Shown here piece by piece: positions 54,203 through 63,157 of a stretch of DNA of 64,000 nucleotides. The position numbers and the translations under genes are program-made. The notes below the pieces were generated by a model, which was not told where the DNA came from, did not search any database, and saw only the letters and a program-made list of their open reading frames with translations. Source of the stretch: Paralcaligenes sp. KSB-10 (lineage in GTDB: Bacteria; Pseudomonadota; Gammaproteobacteria; Burkholderiales; Burkholderiaceae_B); contig NZ_CP089848.1 of the NCBI RefSeq assembly GCF_021266465.1, positions 2,480,001-2,544,000 on the forward strand. Reading direction: 5' to 3'. Positions within the stretch are counted from its first letter, which is position 1, and each line of letters begins with the position of its first letter.

Positions 54203-54985
54203 ATGGGTTTCTTGAGCGGCAAGCGCATCCTGGTTACGGGTGTGCTTTCGAACCGGTCGATTGCATACGGCATTGCCCGCGCCTGCCATCAGCAGGGGGC
54301 CGAGCTTGCCCTCACTTATGTGGGCGAACGGTTTAAAGATCGTGTCGTCGACTTCGCGGCCGAATTCGGCAGCAAGATCGTTCTGCCTTGCGACGTTGCC
54401 GACGACGCGCAAATCGAATCGGCCATGGCCGGACTGCAAGCCCACTGGGACGGCCTTGACGGCCTGGTCCATTCCATCGGCTTTGCGCCGCGCGAAGCCA
54501 TCGCGGGCGACTTCCTCGATGGCTTGTCGCGGGAAGGATTCCGCATCGCGCACGATATTTCCGCCTATAGCTTTCCGGCGCTGGCCAAAGCGGCGCTGCC
54601 GCTGCTCAAAGGACGCAATAGCTCGGTCCTGACCCTGACCTACCTCGGCTCCGAAAAAGTCGTTCCCAACTACAACACCATGGGCCTGGCCAAGGCTTCG
54701 CTCGAAGCCAGCGTACGCTATCTGGCCAGCGCACTGGGCCCTCTGGGCATACGCGCCAACGCCATCTCGGCCGGCCCCATCAAAACCCTGGCCGCCAGCG
54801 GCATCAAGGACTTTTCCTCGATCCTCAAATTCGTCGAGGCCAATGCCCCCCTGCGCCGCAACGTCACCATTGAAGACGTGGGCAATGTCGCCGCCTTCAT
54901 GCTGTCGGACCTGGCCGCCGGCATTACCGGCGAAATCACTCACGTAGACGCCGGCTTCTCAACCGTTACTCCCGGCATGGAATGA
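54203..54985 (+). CDS. fabI: Enoyl-[acyl-carrier-protein] reductase (NADH)
   Basis: 260 aa. [20 protein letters not shown] is the FabI N-terminus, and [20 protein letters not shown] has the catalytic YxxMGxxK element. The enzyme performs the last step of fatty-acid elongation. It is transcribed with mltD, 30 bases downstream, and converges with the GST gene one base away. Confidence 0.96.
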   Translation: MGFLSGKRILVTGVLSNRSIAYGIARACHQQGAELALTYVGERFKDRVVDFAAEFGSKIVLPCDVADDAQIESAMAGLQAHWDGLDGLVHSIGFAPREAIAGDFLDGLSREGFRIAHDISAYSFPALAKAALPLLKGRNSSVLTLTYLGSEKVVPNYNTMGLAKASLEASVRYLASALGPLGIRANAISAGPIKTLAASGIKDFSSILKFVEANAPLRRNVTIEDVGNVAAFMLSDLAAGITGEITHVDAGFSTVTPGME

Positions 54986-54986
54986 C

Positions 54987-55646
54987 TCAGGCGGGGAAAC
55001 GCACTCCTGCGGCGCCGGGCGCCCAGGGGGCATGCTTTTCCATGATCAGCGCCATCAGTTCCGACTCCTGCCAAGCCTGCAGCCATGCCTGGAGTCCGGG
55101 CCAGGGCATGGCCTGAAACCATTCGCGATCCACATGCGCAAACTGGCGGACAAACGGCGCAATGGCCATGTCGGCCAGCGCCGCGTGCGCACCAAATAAA
55201 AACGGCTGGCGTTGCAACCTGGCATCAAGGCGACTTAACCAAAAAGCAGCCTCATCGCGATGATGGCCACTGCCCTGCGAATCGGCATGGCGCTGCGGAT
55301 ACTTGTAGCGATCGAGGTGATGCTTGAACGGCCCGTCGCATTCGGCGATCAGCTCCAGCATGGCATCCATGCCTGGCTGCGTGGGCGCGAGCCACTCATG
55401 CGGGTCATTTTGCGCAAGAGCCCACAACATGATATCCAGGCTCTGCTCCAGGACCTGGCTGTTGCCGGTAATCAGCACCGGCACCGTTGCCTTGGGCGAA
55501 ACATCCAGCATTGCCTGCGGCTTGTCGCGCAGCGCAACCTCGCGCAGTTCGCATGCCTGCCCGCTGGCCGCAATGGCCAGCCGTGCCCGCATGGCATACG
55601 GACAGCGGCGAAAAGAATAAAGGATGGGGAGAGGCAAACCGGGCAT
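54987..55646 (-). CDS. Glutathione S-transferase family protein
   Basis: 219 aa. The N-terminus LPILYSFRRCPYAMRARLAI has the CPYA-type redox motif of omega-like or stringent starvation-type GSTs, followed by PKATVPVLITGNSQVLEQS. The helical domain is C-terminal. The start codon immediately follows the trhO stop (TGAATG), so it is co-translated with trhO. The substrate is unknown; deglutathionylation is plausible given the CPY motif. Confidence 0.9.
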   Translation of the reverse strand: MPGLPLPILYSFRRCPYAMRARLAIAASGQACELREVALRDKPQAMLDVSPKATVPVLITGNSQVLEQSLDIMLWALAQNDPHEWLAPTQPGMDAMLELIAECDGPFKHHLDRYKYPQRHADSQGSGHHRDEAAFWLSRLDARLQRQPFLFGAHAALADMAIAPFVRQFAHVDREWFQAMPWPGLQAWLQAWQESELMALIMEKHAPWAPGAAGVRFPA

Positions 55647-56657
55647 TCAGCTCATCTTTGCACTATCGTCGGTGCCGGCCCTTGCCAAGGCCTCTTTCTG
55701 CCTGGCGGCGTCATCCGCGGCCTGCGGCTGCTCCATGCGTACGCCTATATGGCGCTGATGGCGGCTTTTAGCCAGTTCCACCTGCTTCTGGCGCTCCGCA
55801 AAGCGCTGTTTCTGCTCGTCGCTGTGCCTATCGTGGCAATGCGGGCAACTGATCCCTTCAATGAAGAACTCGGACGCCTTGTCTGCCGGACCAAGGGGAA
55901 GGCGGCAGGCACGGCACAGTTCGTAATGGCCGGGGGCCAAACCATGCAGCACCGAGACCCGTTCGTCGAATACAAAACATTCGCCGTCCCAGCGGCTTTC
56001 CTCCGGAGGCACGGTTTCCAGGTACTTGAGTATGCCTCCTTCCAGATGGTAAACCTCGTCAAAGCCCTGGGAACGCAGGTAGGCCGTCGATTTCTCGCAG
56101 CGGATGCCGCCCGTGCAAAACATGGCCACCCTGGATTTGCTGCTTAGCAGGCCACCGTCGGCCGACTGCGCCTTGACCCATTCGGGAAACTCGGAAAAGC
56201 TTGCCGTATGCGGATTGACCGCTCCGGCAAATGAGCCGATCGACACTTCATAATCGTTGCGCACGTCGACCACCACGACATCGGGATCGTCGATCAGTTG
56301 ATTCCACTCGTCGGGCTTGACGTAGGTGCCCGCCATCGTGCCGGCATGAACGTTGGGTACGCCCATCGTCACGATCTCACGCTTCAGCTTGACCTTCATG
56401 CGATAAAACGGCATTTTGTCGGACCAGGAGTCCTTGTGCGTCAGGGCCTGCAGGCGCGGATCGCTGCGCAAATGCGCCAGCACCGCGGCCACGCCATCCT
56501 GGGGGCCGGCTATAGTGCCATTGATGCCTTCCTCGGCCAGCAGCAAAGTGCCCTTGACCTGATTTGCTTCGCAGCACGCCAGCAGGGGCCCCTGCAAAGC
56601 CTGGTAATCGGCAAGCCGAACGAATTTGTAAAGCGCTGCAATCAGGAAATTAGCCAT
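55647..56657 (-). CDS. trhO: tRNA uridine(34) hydroxylase, rhodanese domain (TrhO/YceA)
   Basis: 336 aa. ANFLIAALYKFVRLADYQAL opens the protein. The rhodanese active-site loop is MFCTGGIRCEKST with the catalytic Cys, and a C-terminal cysteine-rich segment CRACRLPLG, CPHC holds probable zinc ligands. TrhO hydroxylates wobble uridine to ho5U in an oxygen-dependent way. It is followed by the GST gene with no gap. Confidence 0.93.
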   Translation of the reverse strand: MANFLIAALYKFVRLADYQALQGPLLACCEANQVKGTLLLAEEGINGTIAGPQDGVAAVLAHLRSDPRLQALTHKDSWSDKMPFYRMKVKLKREIVTMGVPNVHAGTMAGTYVKPDEWNQLIDDPDVVVVDVRNDYEVSIGSFAGAVNPHTASFSEFPEWVKAQSADGGLLSSKSRVAMFCTGGIRCEKSTAYLRSQGFDEVYHLEGGILKYLETVPPEESRWDGECFVFDERVSVLHGLAPGHYELCRACRLPLGPADKASEFFIEGISCPHCHDRHSDEQKQRFAERQKQVELAKSRHQRHIGVRMEQPQAADDAARQKEALARAGTDDSAKMS

Positions 56658-56805
56658 GCCAGGAACAGAATAGGAAACACAAAGGCCAGGCTAGTCGACC
56701 GACGGCCCGGGCCTTTATTTTAAACCCTGTTGAAATCGGAGGCACCTTGGCCTCGATGGGCGCAAGGCCCACCCGGCCGACATCCTGCAGGCCGCGGCAC
56801 ACTGC

Positions 56806-57087
56806 TTACTTTTTCATTTCGTCCTTGGCCATCGAATCCTTGCCCATGTGGTCCTTGCCCATGGTGTCTTTACCCATGGAAGACTTGCCCATCTTGTCCT
56901 TGCCCATGGTGTCTTTCGCCATTGAACTCTTGCCCATGGAGTCTTTGCCCATGGAAGATTTGCCCATGCTGTCGTGGCTCATGCCCGATTTTTGCATGGA
57001 ATCCTTGTGCATGCTGTCCGCGGCAAATACGCTGGCAGTACCAAACGCCAGGCACACGGCCAGTATGGAAGCAGAAATTTTTTTCAT
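56806..57087 (-). CDS. Exported pentapeptide MXKDX repeat protein
   Basis: 93 aa. A Sec signal peptide (residues 1-23) is followed by 13 tandem pentapeptides M-x-K/H-x-x from M26 to residue 90, mostly MGKDS, MGKSS and MGKDT, then MKK. About one in five mature residues is methionine. This is the MXKDX family, whose roles are little studied. It lies 95 bases downstream of the MsrP-like gene. A similar methionine-rich periplasmic peptide works with a YedY-type reductase as a hypochlorite sink in Azospira; a comparable sink is my inference here. The DNA repeats are coding and not a CRISPR. Confidence 0.85.
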   Translation of the reverse strand: MKKISASILAVCLAFGTASVFAADSMHKDSMQKSGMSHDSMGKSSMGKDSMGKSSMAKDTMGKDKMGKSSMGKDTMGKDHMGKDSMAKDEMKK

Positions 57088-57182
57088 GATGAGATCCTTA
57101 TTAACAGAGTATGTGGCTCGGCCACGTTGATAAATCATGCAGAACAAACAACTTCACACGGATAAAACGCATACCAGCTTCG

Positions 57183-57968
57183 TCAACTGCCTCCGAACCA
57201 GTTGTAGCCCTGATCTTCCCAATAACCGCCGGGATACGTATTGGTCACGAAAATGGCCTGGATATGCTTGGGATTCTTGTAGCCGAGCTTGGTCGGAATA
57301 CGCAGCTTCATGGGAAAACCGTACTTGGCCGGCAAAGTCTGACCATCGTAGGTCAGGGCCAGCACGGTTTGCGGGTGCAGGGCCGTAGGCATATCGATAC
57401 TGGTGTAATAGTCGTCGGCACACTTGAAGCCCACATACCTGGCCGTCGTGTCCGCACCCACACGGCGCAGGAAATCGGAAAATCTCACACCGCCCCAACG
57501 ACCAATGGCGCTCCAGCCTTCCACGCAAATATGGCGGGTAATCTGCTCAGTCTGGGCCATCGCACGCAGTTCGCCCAGTTGCCAGCTACGTTTGTCGGCC
57601 ACCATGCCAGTGACTTCGAGCCGGTAGGATGCTTCATCGATATGCCGCACCTCGTCCTCGCCATAGTAGGCATTGAAAGGAAACGGCCGGGTAATCATGG
57701 ACTCGGGATAGGTGGGTGCCAATCGGGCCGAATCGAACAGCCAGCCCTGCACTGTGTCGTTAAAGCGGGAAATCCGTTCCAGCGCAGTCTCGACGCTCGG
57801 CTCATCGCTCAAGTTGCAACCACTCAGCAAGGCGACCCCCCCCAGAGTCAGCGTACGCTGAAAGAACCGTCGGCGAGAAGGCTGTTCAATGCGGGAATTC
57901 AATAGCCGGCGAGCTTCCTTGACGATGGCCTCGCCATCCAGGCCGGGAATAAAACGACGAATGGACAC
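57183..57968 (-). CDS. Tat-exported molybdopterin oxidoreductase, MsrP/YedY-like, probable lipoprotein
   Basis: 261 aa. The Tat motif SRRRFF is at residues 31-36, the hydrophobic stretch follows, and LLSGC at 47-51 forms a lipobox, so Cys51 may be lipidated. The sulfite-oxidase-fold domain has HICVEGWSAIGRWGGVRF with the molybdenum-ligand cysteine, as in YedY. The enzyme would be periplasmic and could reduce methionine sulfoxide. I chose the GTG at 57968 because AAGGAG lies six bases before it. It follows the cytochrome by ten bases. The family relation to MsrP is based on memory. Confidence 0.85.
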   Translation of the reverse strand: MSIRRFIPGLDGEAIVKEARRLLNSRIEQPSRRRFFQRTLTLGGVALLSGCNLSDEPSVETALERISRFNDTVQGWLFDSARLAPTYPESMITRPFPFNAYYGEDEVRHIDEASYRLEVTGMVADKRSWQLGELRAMAQTEQITRHICVEGWSAIGRWGGVRFSDFLRRVGADTTARYVGFKCADDYYTSIDMPTALHPQTVLALTYDGQTLPAKYGFPMKLRIPTKLGYKNPKHIQAIFVTNTYPGGYWEDQGYNWFGGS

Positions 57969-57978
57969 ACTATTCTCC

Positions 57979-58593
57979 TTATCGGCCACGGATCATCGTG
58001 ATCAGGGTGCGAGGCACCAGCGCCACCATCAGCACATGAAGCGCAACAAAAGCCACGAGCAATGTCATGGCGAAGAAATGGACACGCCGGGCCATGTCGT
58101 AACCGCCCAGCAGATCCCGCAAAATCGGGAACTGCACCGATTTCCACAACACCAGGCCCGACAGCACAAGTAAAGCCAGATCCACTATCACCACCAGGTA
58201 GGCAAGGCGCTGGATGCTGTTGTAACGGCTGGGATCGGCGTGCGAAAGATGGCCACGCAGCGCGGCGCGCGCATCGGCAATGACCGATCTCACCGTCAAA
58301 GGAAAAAATTTGCGCAGCAGGCGCCCGCCGGCCAGGTTGCACAGCAGATAAACACCGCCATTGACCGCCAGCAGCCACATGCCCGCGAAGTGCCATTGCA
58401 GCGCCCCGCCAAGCCAGCCCCCCAGGGTTATCGCATCGGGAAAAGAAAAATCGAACAGCGGCGAGGCGTTGTAGACGCGCCAGCCGCTGGTCACCATAAT
58501 GATCACCGCCAGCGCATTGAGCCAATGGGTCAGCCGCAGCCATACCGGGTGTACTGGAACAGAGCGATGCGCAAAGGCAGGATTGACCAACAT
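57979..58593 (-). CDS. Cytochrome b561-type membrane subunit
   Basis: 204 aa with four transmembrane helices. Candidate heme histidines lie in RLTHWLNAL, WHFAGMWLL, RRVHFFAMT and FVALHVLMV. It would carry electrons from quinol to the MsrP-like enzyme, in the role of MsrQ/YedZ, although it is a b561-like rather than a ferric-reductase-like protein. The ATG at 58593 has GAGGTG upstream. It is co-transcribed with the MsrP-like gene and divergent from the two-component genes. Confidence 0.88.
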   Translation of the reverse strand: MLVNPAFAHRSVPVHPVWLRLTHWLNALAVIIMVTSGWRVYNASPLFDFSFPDAITLGGWLGGALQWHFAGMWLLAVNGGVYLLCNLAGGRLLRKFFPLTVRSVIADARAALRGHLSHADPSRYNSIQRLAYLVVIVDLALLVLSGLVLWKSVQFPILRDLLGGYDMARRVHFFAMTLLVAFVALHVLMVALVPRTLITMIRGR

Positions 58594-58781
58594 GGAGCAC
58601 CTCGGATGGAATGAATGCATGCCCGCATTATTCCGTCGATCCGGTCGCCAAATCCTCACGTAAAGTTAAATAAATTGTGATAACTGGACAGGCGGGAATT
58701 GCGGATAATAGACATGTCGGGTGCGCCCCTCCCCGCCGGCGCCGGAAAATCCGGCCCAGCGCACCCTCAGACGAGCCATCC

Positions 58782-59513
58782 ATGGACCCACGAAAACGCA
58801 TTCTGGTTGTTGAAGACGATCGCAATATTGCCGAGCTGTTGTGCCTGCATCTGGGTGACGAAGGCTATGCTGTCGAACATGCCGCCGACGGCACGACCGG
58901 CATGCGGCTCCTTGAAGGCGGCAACTGGGACGCCCTGGTACTCGACCTGATGCTGCCCGGTATAGACGGGCTCGAGCTCTGCAAGCGCGCACGGGCCATG
59001 GCCCGCTACACGCCTATTATCATTACCAGTGCGCGCTCCAGCGAAGTGCACCGGATCCTGGGCCTGGAACTGGGGGCCGACGATTATCTTGCCAAGCCCT
59101 TCTCCATGCTGGAACTGGTCGCCAGGGTCAAGGCGCTGCTGCGGCGCACCGACGCCATGGCGCGTAATTTGCGCCTCGACGCGGGCAGCCTCGACCTGGG
59201 GGGGCTGAATATCGATCCCCTGGCGCGCACAGCCTTTGTCAACGGGCAGGCCATAGAATTGACGCCGCGGGAATTCGACCTGCTGTATTTCTTTGCCCGC
59301 CATCCCGACAAGGTATTTTCGCGCATGGACCTGCTCAATCAGGTCTGGGGTTATCTGCACGATGGCTACGAACACACCGTCAACACCCATATCCATCGGC
59401 TGCGGATCAAGATCGAAGCCGATCCGGCCGATCCGCAAAGAATACTGACTGTGTGGGGACGCGGCTACAAATTTGCGGCTGCGCCTGTCCCGCAGGCCGG
59501 AAATCCATCATGA
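58782..59513 (+). CDS. OmpR family response regulator
   Basis: 243 aa. The receiver domain has acidic D12 and D13, phosphorylation site D55 in LVLDLMLPGIDG, and a later Lys in the LAKPF motif. The C-terminal winged helix includes LTPREFDLLYFFARHPDKVF and the RVHIHRLRIK-type recognition part. Its gene overlaps the kinase by four bases. It is divergent from the MsrP-like operon; in E. coli the HprRS regulators adjoin msrPQ, so it may control that operon. No operator was confidently found. Confidence 0.94.
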   Translation: MDPRKRILVVEDDRNIAELLCLHLGDEGYAVEHAADGTTGMRLLEGGNWDALVLDLMLPGIDGLELCKRARAMARYTPIIITSARSSEVHRILGLELGADDYLAKPFSMLELVARVKALLRRTDAMARNLRLDAGSLDLGGLNIDPLARTAFVNGQAIELTPREFDLLYFFARHPDKVFSRMDLLNQVWGYLHDGYEHTVNTHIHRLRIKIEADPADPQRILTVWGRGYKFAAAPVPQAGNPS

Positions 59514-60976
59514 AAAACATGACCTTGTCGCAACGCCTTTCGGCTGTCTTTGCCGTCCTGCTGGTGGCCAGTTGCGGTGCGACGGCCTGGCTTCAGATCG
59601 CGAGCAGCACGCAGCGCGAACAGGAAATGATACAGCGCCTGTCCAAAGGGCTGGCCGGACAAATCGCAGGCAACAATCAGCTCCTCGACCAGGCAGGCCT
59701 AAGGCCCGCGGCGGTCCAGGGGCTGTTCGCACAGTTGATGGCCGTCAACCCCAGCGTGGAAGTCTATTTGCTCGACAATACCGGACGCATTGTGGGTCAC
59801 GATGCCCCCGAGGGGCATTTGAAGCGCGGGCAAGTCAATCTCGGGCCGATCAGGCGCATGCTGGCCGGGGAGCCCTTGCCGATTTTCGGAGACGATCCGC
59901 GCAGCCTCGACGGCAGCAAGGTGTTCAGCGCCGCGCCGCTGCGCCTAGGCACCCGCAGCGATGGCTATATCTATGTAGTATTGCTGGGGGAAACGCGAGA
60001 CGCCCTGGCCGCCGATATCGCCGCCAGTTCGACCCTGCGCACCGTCTTGTGGTCGATCGCGCTGGTTGCCCTGCTGGGCCTGCTCGCGGGGCTGATTGCG
60101 TTTCGGCTCATTACTCGCCCCCTGCGTACGCTTACCGATACCGTACGCAAATTCGACAGCGCCGACATTGCGGCAACCCTGCTTCCCGCGCCTGCGCTGC
60201 AGGCAGGCGAACGCGATGAAATCCTGATTCTCAGGCAGGCATTCGGCCAGATGGCGCGGCGCATCGGCGACCAGTGGCAGGAACTCGCCGGCCAGGATCA
60301 ACAACGGCGTGAAATGGTCGCCAATATCTCGCACGATCTGCGCACCCCGCTGACCTCGCTGCATGGTTATCTGGAAACGCTGCTGGTCAAGGCCGATACG
60401 CTCAGCAGCGCCGAGCGGCGCCGCTATCTGGAAGTGGCGCTGGACCAAAGCCGCAAAGTAGGCCGCCTGGCCCAGGAACTGTTTGAGCTGGCACGCCTGG
60501 AGTCCGGTCTGGTCCAGCCCGACAAGGAGAGTTTTTCCCTGGCCGATCTGGTGCAGGATATCTTCCAGAAATTCGAACTGGCCGCCGAGGCCCGCCAACT
60601 GCGTCTGGTGGCCGAGATGCCGCATTCACTGCCCGACATCAGCGCCGACCTGGGCATGATCGAACGGGTACTGACCAATTTACTGGACAACGCGATTCGC
60701 CATAGCCCACCGCATGGCGAAGTCCGGGTCGGCCTGCATTACGCTCACGGCGCAGTACAGGTGCAGATCAGCGACAACGGTCCCGGCATACCACCGGAAT
60801 TGCGCAACAGCCTGTTCAAACGCTCGTCGCCGCTGCACCGCGCCGACCAGAATCGCGGGGGCCTGGGCCTGCTTATTGTGCACCGCATCCTGCAATTGCA
60901 TCACAGCAATATCCGCCTGATCGATCAGGCCGGCGCCGGAACTGTTTTTCGCTTCGAGCTAAGCACTGGGCGCTGA
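59510..60976 (+). CDS. Sensor histidine kinase
   Basis: 488 aa. TM1 is near residues 10-35 and a periplasmic sensor region runs to about 175. TM2 (TVLWSIALVALLGLLAGLIA) is followed by a HAMP domain. The H box is ANISHDLRTPLTSLHGYLET with the phospho-accepting His. N, G1 (DNGPGIPPELRNSLF) and G2 (GGLGLLIVHRIL) boxes follow. The ligand or signal is unknown; periplasmic oxidant sensing is inferred from the neighbour operon. ATGA overlap with the regulator. Confidence 0.94.
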   Translation: MKNMTLSQRLSAVFAVLLVASCGATAWLQIASSTQREQEMIQRLSKGLAGQIAGNNQLLDQAGLRPAAVQGLFAQLMAVNPSVEVYLLDNTGRIVGHDAPEGHLKRGQVNLGPIRRMLAGEPLPIFGDDPRSLDGSKVFSAAPLRLGTRSDGYIYVVLLGETRDALAADIAASSTLRTVLWSIALVALLGLLAGLIAFRLITRPLRTLTDTVRKFDSADIAATLLPAPALQAGERDEILILRQAFGQMARRIGDQWQELAGQDQQRREMVANISHDLRTPLTSLHGYLETLLVKADTLSSAERRRYLEVALDQSRKVGRLAQELFELARLESGLVQPDKESFSLADLVQDIFQKFELAAEARQLRLVAEMPHSLPDISADLGMIERVLTNLLDNAIRHSPPHGEVRVGLHYAHGAVQVQISDNGPGIPPELRNSLFKRSSPLHRADQNRGGLGLLIVHRILQLHHSNIRLIDQAGAGTVFRFELSTGR

Positions 60977-61570
60977 AGACCTCGCTTCTGGCGCTATTCC
61001 CATCCTTGACTGGCGCTACACCAAACGAAACAAGCTGTCATTTATCCCGTTTTCTGCCGTACCGCTCATTGCCGACGCTGCTCATGCCAATAATCCGCTT
61101 GGCGGAAGCCTGCTTGGCGCGCTCTTCATTGATCAATTGCTGGACACTCGATCGCAATGGGCGGAACGGCGTTGGAGTACGGGGTTTGACAAGCATAAAC
61201 ACCTCACTATCAGAAAAAGTACCTTTAACAGACACTCAAAAGCAGGCAAACCGTTCATCATACTGGGCACGGCCGCCTGAACTATCCCTTAACCATACAC
61301 CTTTTTGCCGAATTCTTTATGACCGCGGGGAATAATCGGGCCCAAATACACTCAATCCGGGCCATATTTAATGGTTTTGGAACAACACGTCACCCCTCCG
61401 CCACCATGAGGCAAGATGCTGAAAACAACGATCGCCTGCCGCCGATGCACCTGGCGTTTCTTTAAATATCCAAGATACCTTAAGATAAACACTCGTCCAC
61501 GCCGCCGATCATCCCATCGCCCTTCGGCACGGCCCGGCGACACACCGATTTTCACCACGGAGAACTCATC
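60977..61570. other. Long intergenic region between the kinase and the microprotein
   Basis: 594 bases, lower in GC than its surroundings. The first third contains a weak minus-strand frame (61038-61196). The remainder shows no gene or terminator that I can support. AT-rich stretches near 61465-61490 could be promoter sequence for the microprotein. Confidence 0.5.
61038..61196 (-). CDS. Possible small basic protein, 52 aa
   Basis: The ATG at 61196 has GAGGTG four bases upstream. The product contains PRTPTPFRPLRSSVQQLINE and EERAKQASAKRIIG, basic and partly helical. Nothing else supports it: no operon partner and no recognised family. It may be a chance frame in the long gap after the kinase. 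Confidence 0.3.
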   Translation of the reverse strand: MLVKPRTPTPFRPLRSSVQQLINEERAKQASAKRIIGMSSVGNERYGRKRDK

Positions 61571-61678
61571 ATGAGCAAGAGCCACGACAGTAAAAAAGCC
61601 CAGAAAAAAGAACCCGCCAAAACCCCCAAGGAAAAGAAAGAAGCCAAAAGGCTGAAAAAGGAAGCCTCCAAGCAGTGA
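61571..61678 (+). CDS. Lysine-rich 35-aa microprotein
   Basis: Short frame with GGAG eight bases before the ATG. The product starts [20 protein letters not shown] and has 13 lysines in 35 residues, so it is strongly basic and probably disordered. Such small Lys-rich products occur in Bordetella relatives as far as I recall. A nucleic-acid-binding role is conceivable but unproven. It lies between the two-component genes and queC and has its own leader. Confidence 0.6.
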   Translation: MSKSHDSKKAQKKEPAKTPKEKKEAKRLKKEASKQ

Positions 61679-61696
61679 AGCGGGACGGCATCCGCT

Positions 61697-61727
61697 TTGC
61701 AGCCCCTCGATCGACACGCCATATAAT
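61697..61727 (+). promoter_or_regulatory. Promoter candidate for queC
   Basis: TATAAT at 61722-61727 is a perfect -10; TTGCAG at 61697-61702 is a fair -35, but the spacing of 19 bases is long. It lies about 70 bases before queC. No preQ1 riboswitch could be recognised in the leader. Confidence 0.35.
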
Positions 61728-61796
61728 AGAGATTGCCTGAAGGAAACTCTGAATGGCGTTCCTAAGAACAGCGCGGCAGGGCGCACAAATACTCTT

Positions 61797-62510
61797 ATGC
61801 ATAATAAAGCGCTCGTGCTGTTTTCCGGAGGCCAGGACTCCACCACCTGCCTGGCGTGGGCGCTGAAACGCTATGCCCACGTTGAAACCGTGGGTTTCGA
61901 CTATGGCCAGCGGCATTCCGTGGAACTCGAATGCCGGCAAAACGTGCTTTCAAAGATGCGCGCCAACCATCCCGACTGGGCGGCGCGCCTCGGCGACGAC
62001 CATATGGTGAATCTGGACGTACTGGGCAATATCAGCGACACCTCGCTCACCAGTGAAACCAGCATCGTCTTCGAACAAAGCGGGCTGCCCAATACCTTCG
62101 TACCCGGCAGAAACATACTTTTCTTCACGTTTGCCGCGGCAATCGCCTACCGCCGGGGACTGTCCGTGCTGATCGGAGGCATGTGCGAAACGGACTACTC
62201 CGGCTACCCCGACTGCCGCGACAATACGCTGAAATCATTGCAGGTGTCCCTGAGCCTGGGCATGGACCGCCCCCTCGTCATCGAAACGCCGCTCATGTGG
62301 CTCGACAAGGCGCAGACCTGGCTGATGGCTGAACAACTGGGCGGCAAAGAATTCATAGAACTGATTTGCGACGATACCCATACCTGCTATCTGGGCGATC
62401 GCAATCACCGCCACGCCTGGGGCTATGGTTGCGGCACGTGCCCGGCCTGCGAGCTGCGGGCAAAAGGTTTCGGGGCCTACGCGTCGGGGAGCGCCGGCAA
62501 TGACGTATAG
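61797..62510 (+). CDS. queC: 7-cyano-7-deazaguanine synthase
   Basis: 237 aa. The PP-loop is [13 protein letters not shown]; the C-terminal zinc-binding cysteines are in [12 protein letters not shown], preceded by DDTHTCYLG. QueC converts carboxy-deazaguanine to preQ0 with ATP and ammonia, in the queuosine pathway. It overlaps queE by 11 bases. The microprotein precedes it. Confidence 0.95.
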   Translation: MHNKALVLFSGGQDSTTCLAWALKRYAHVETVGFDYGQRHSVELECRQNVLSKMRANHPDWAARLGDDHMVNLDVLGNISDTSLTSETSIVFEQSGLPNTFVPGRNILFFTFAAAIAYRRGLSVLIGGMCETDYSGYPDCRDNTLKSLQVSLSLGMDRPLVIETPLMWLDKAQTWLMAEQLGGKEFIELICDDTHTCYLGDRNHRHAWGYGCGTCPACELRAKGFGAYASGSAGNDV

Positions 62511-63135
62511 CGTCAAGGAAATTTTCTATACGCTGCAGGGGGAAGGCGCCAACGCGGGACGCCCGGCCGTGTTCTGCCGGTTTGCCGGCTGCAATCTGTG
62601 GACCGGGCGGGAAAAAGACCGTGAACGCGCCATCTGCCAGTTCTGCGATACCGACTTCGTCGGAACCGACGGCGACGGCGGCGGGAAATTCCGCAATGCA
62701 CGGGCGTTGGCCGAGGCAGTCGCCGGCCATTGGTCGCCGCCAGGGGATGCACACCGCTTTGTCGTGCTTACCGGCGGCGAACCCCTGCTCCAGGTCGATG
62801 ACGCGCTAATCGGGGAATTGCATGCCCGGGGCTTCACCATAGCGGTGGAAACCAATGGCACCCAAATATGCCCCGCGGGGCTCGACTGGATCTGCGTCAG
62901 CCCCAAAGCAGGCAGCGAACTGAAGGTTTTCGAAGGGAACGAGCTGAAGCTGGTTTTCCCGCAGCCCGGCGCCGAACCCGAAAAATTCACTCGCCTGAAT
63001 TTCGATCATTTCTATCTGCAGCCCATGGATGGCCCCGCGCAAAGCGCCAATACCAAGCTCGCCATGGACTATTGCATGGCCCACCCGCAGTGGAGCCTTG
63101 GCGTGCAAACCCATAAATTTCTAGGAATTCGCTGA
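62500..63135 (+). CDS. queE: 7-carboxy-7-deazaguanine synthase
   Basis: 211 aa radical SAM enzyme. The cluster motif is C-x14-C-x2-C (CNLWTG through CQFCDTDF), the atypical pattern of Burkholderia-type QueE rather than the usual CxxxCxx[10 protein letters not shown] follows. It rearranges 6-carboxy-tetrahydropterin to the 7-deazaguanine. The start at 62500 overlaps queC. It precedes queD by 22 bases. Confidence 0.95.
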   Translation: MTYSVKEIFYTLQGEGANAGRPAVFCRFAGCNLWTGREKDRERAICQFCDTDFVGTDGDGGGKFRNARALAEAVAGHWSPPGDAHRFVVLTGGEPLLQVDDALIGELHARGFTIAVETNGTQICPAGLDWICVSPKAGSELKVFEGNELKLVFPQPGAEPEKFTRLNFDHFYLQPMDGPAQSANTKLAMDYCMAHPQWSLGVQTHKFLGIR

Positions 63136-63157
63136 GCACCGGCGATCATCGACAAAC

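Noticed and set aside
56806-57087. Short tandem DNA repeats that resemble a CRISPR or VNTR
   Set aside because: They are in phase with a coding frame and encode 13 M-x-K-x-x units. No spacer pattern exists.
61006-61335. A 109-aa plus-strand frame in the gap before the microprotein
   Set aside because: No ribosome binding site and no family motif; it overlaps the equally weak minus-strand frame.
61679-61796. A preQ1 riboswitch in the queC leader
   Set aside because: The known aptamer patterns could not be found. Only a -10 box and a weak -35 are visible.
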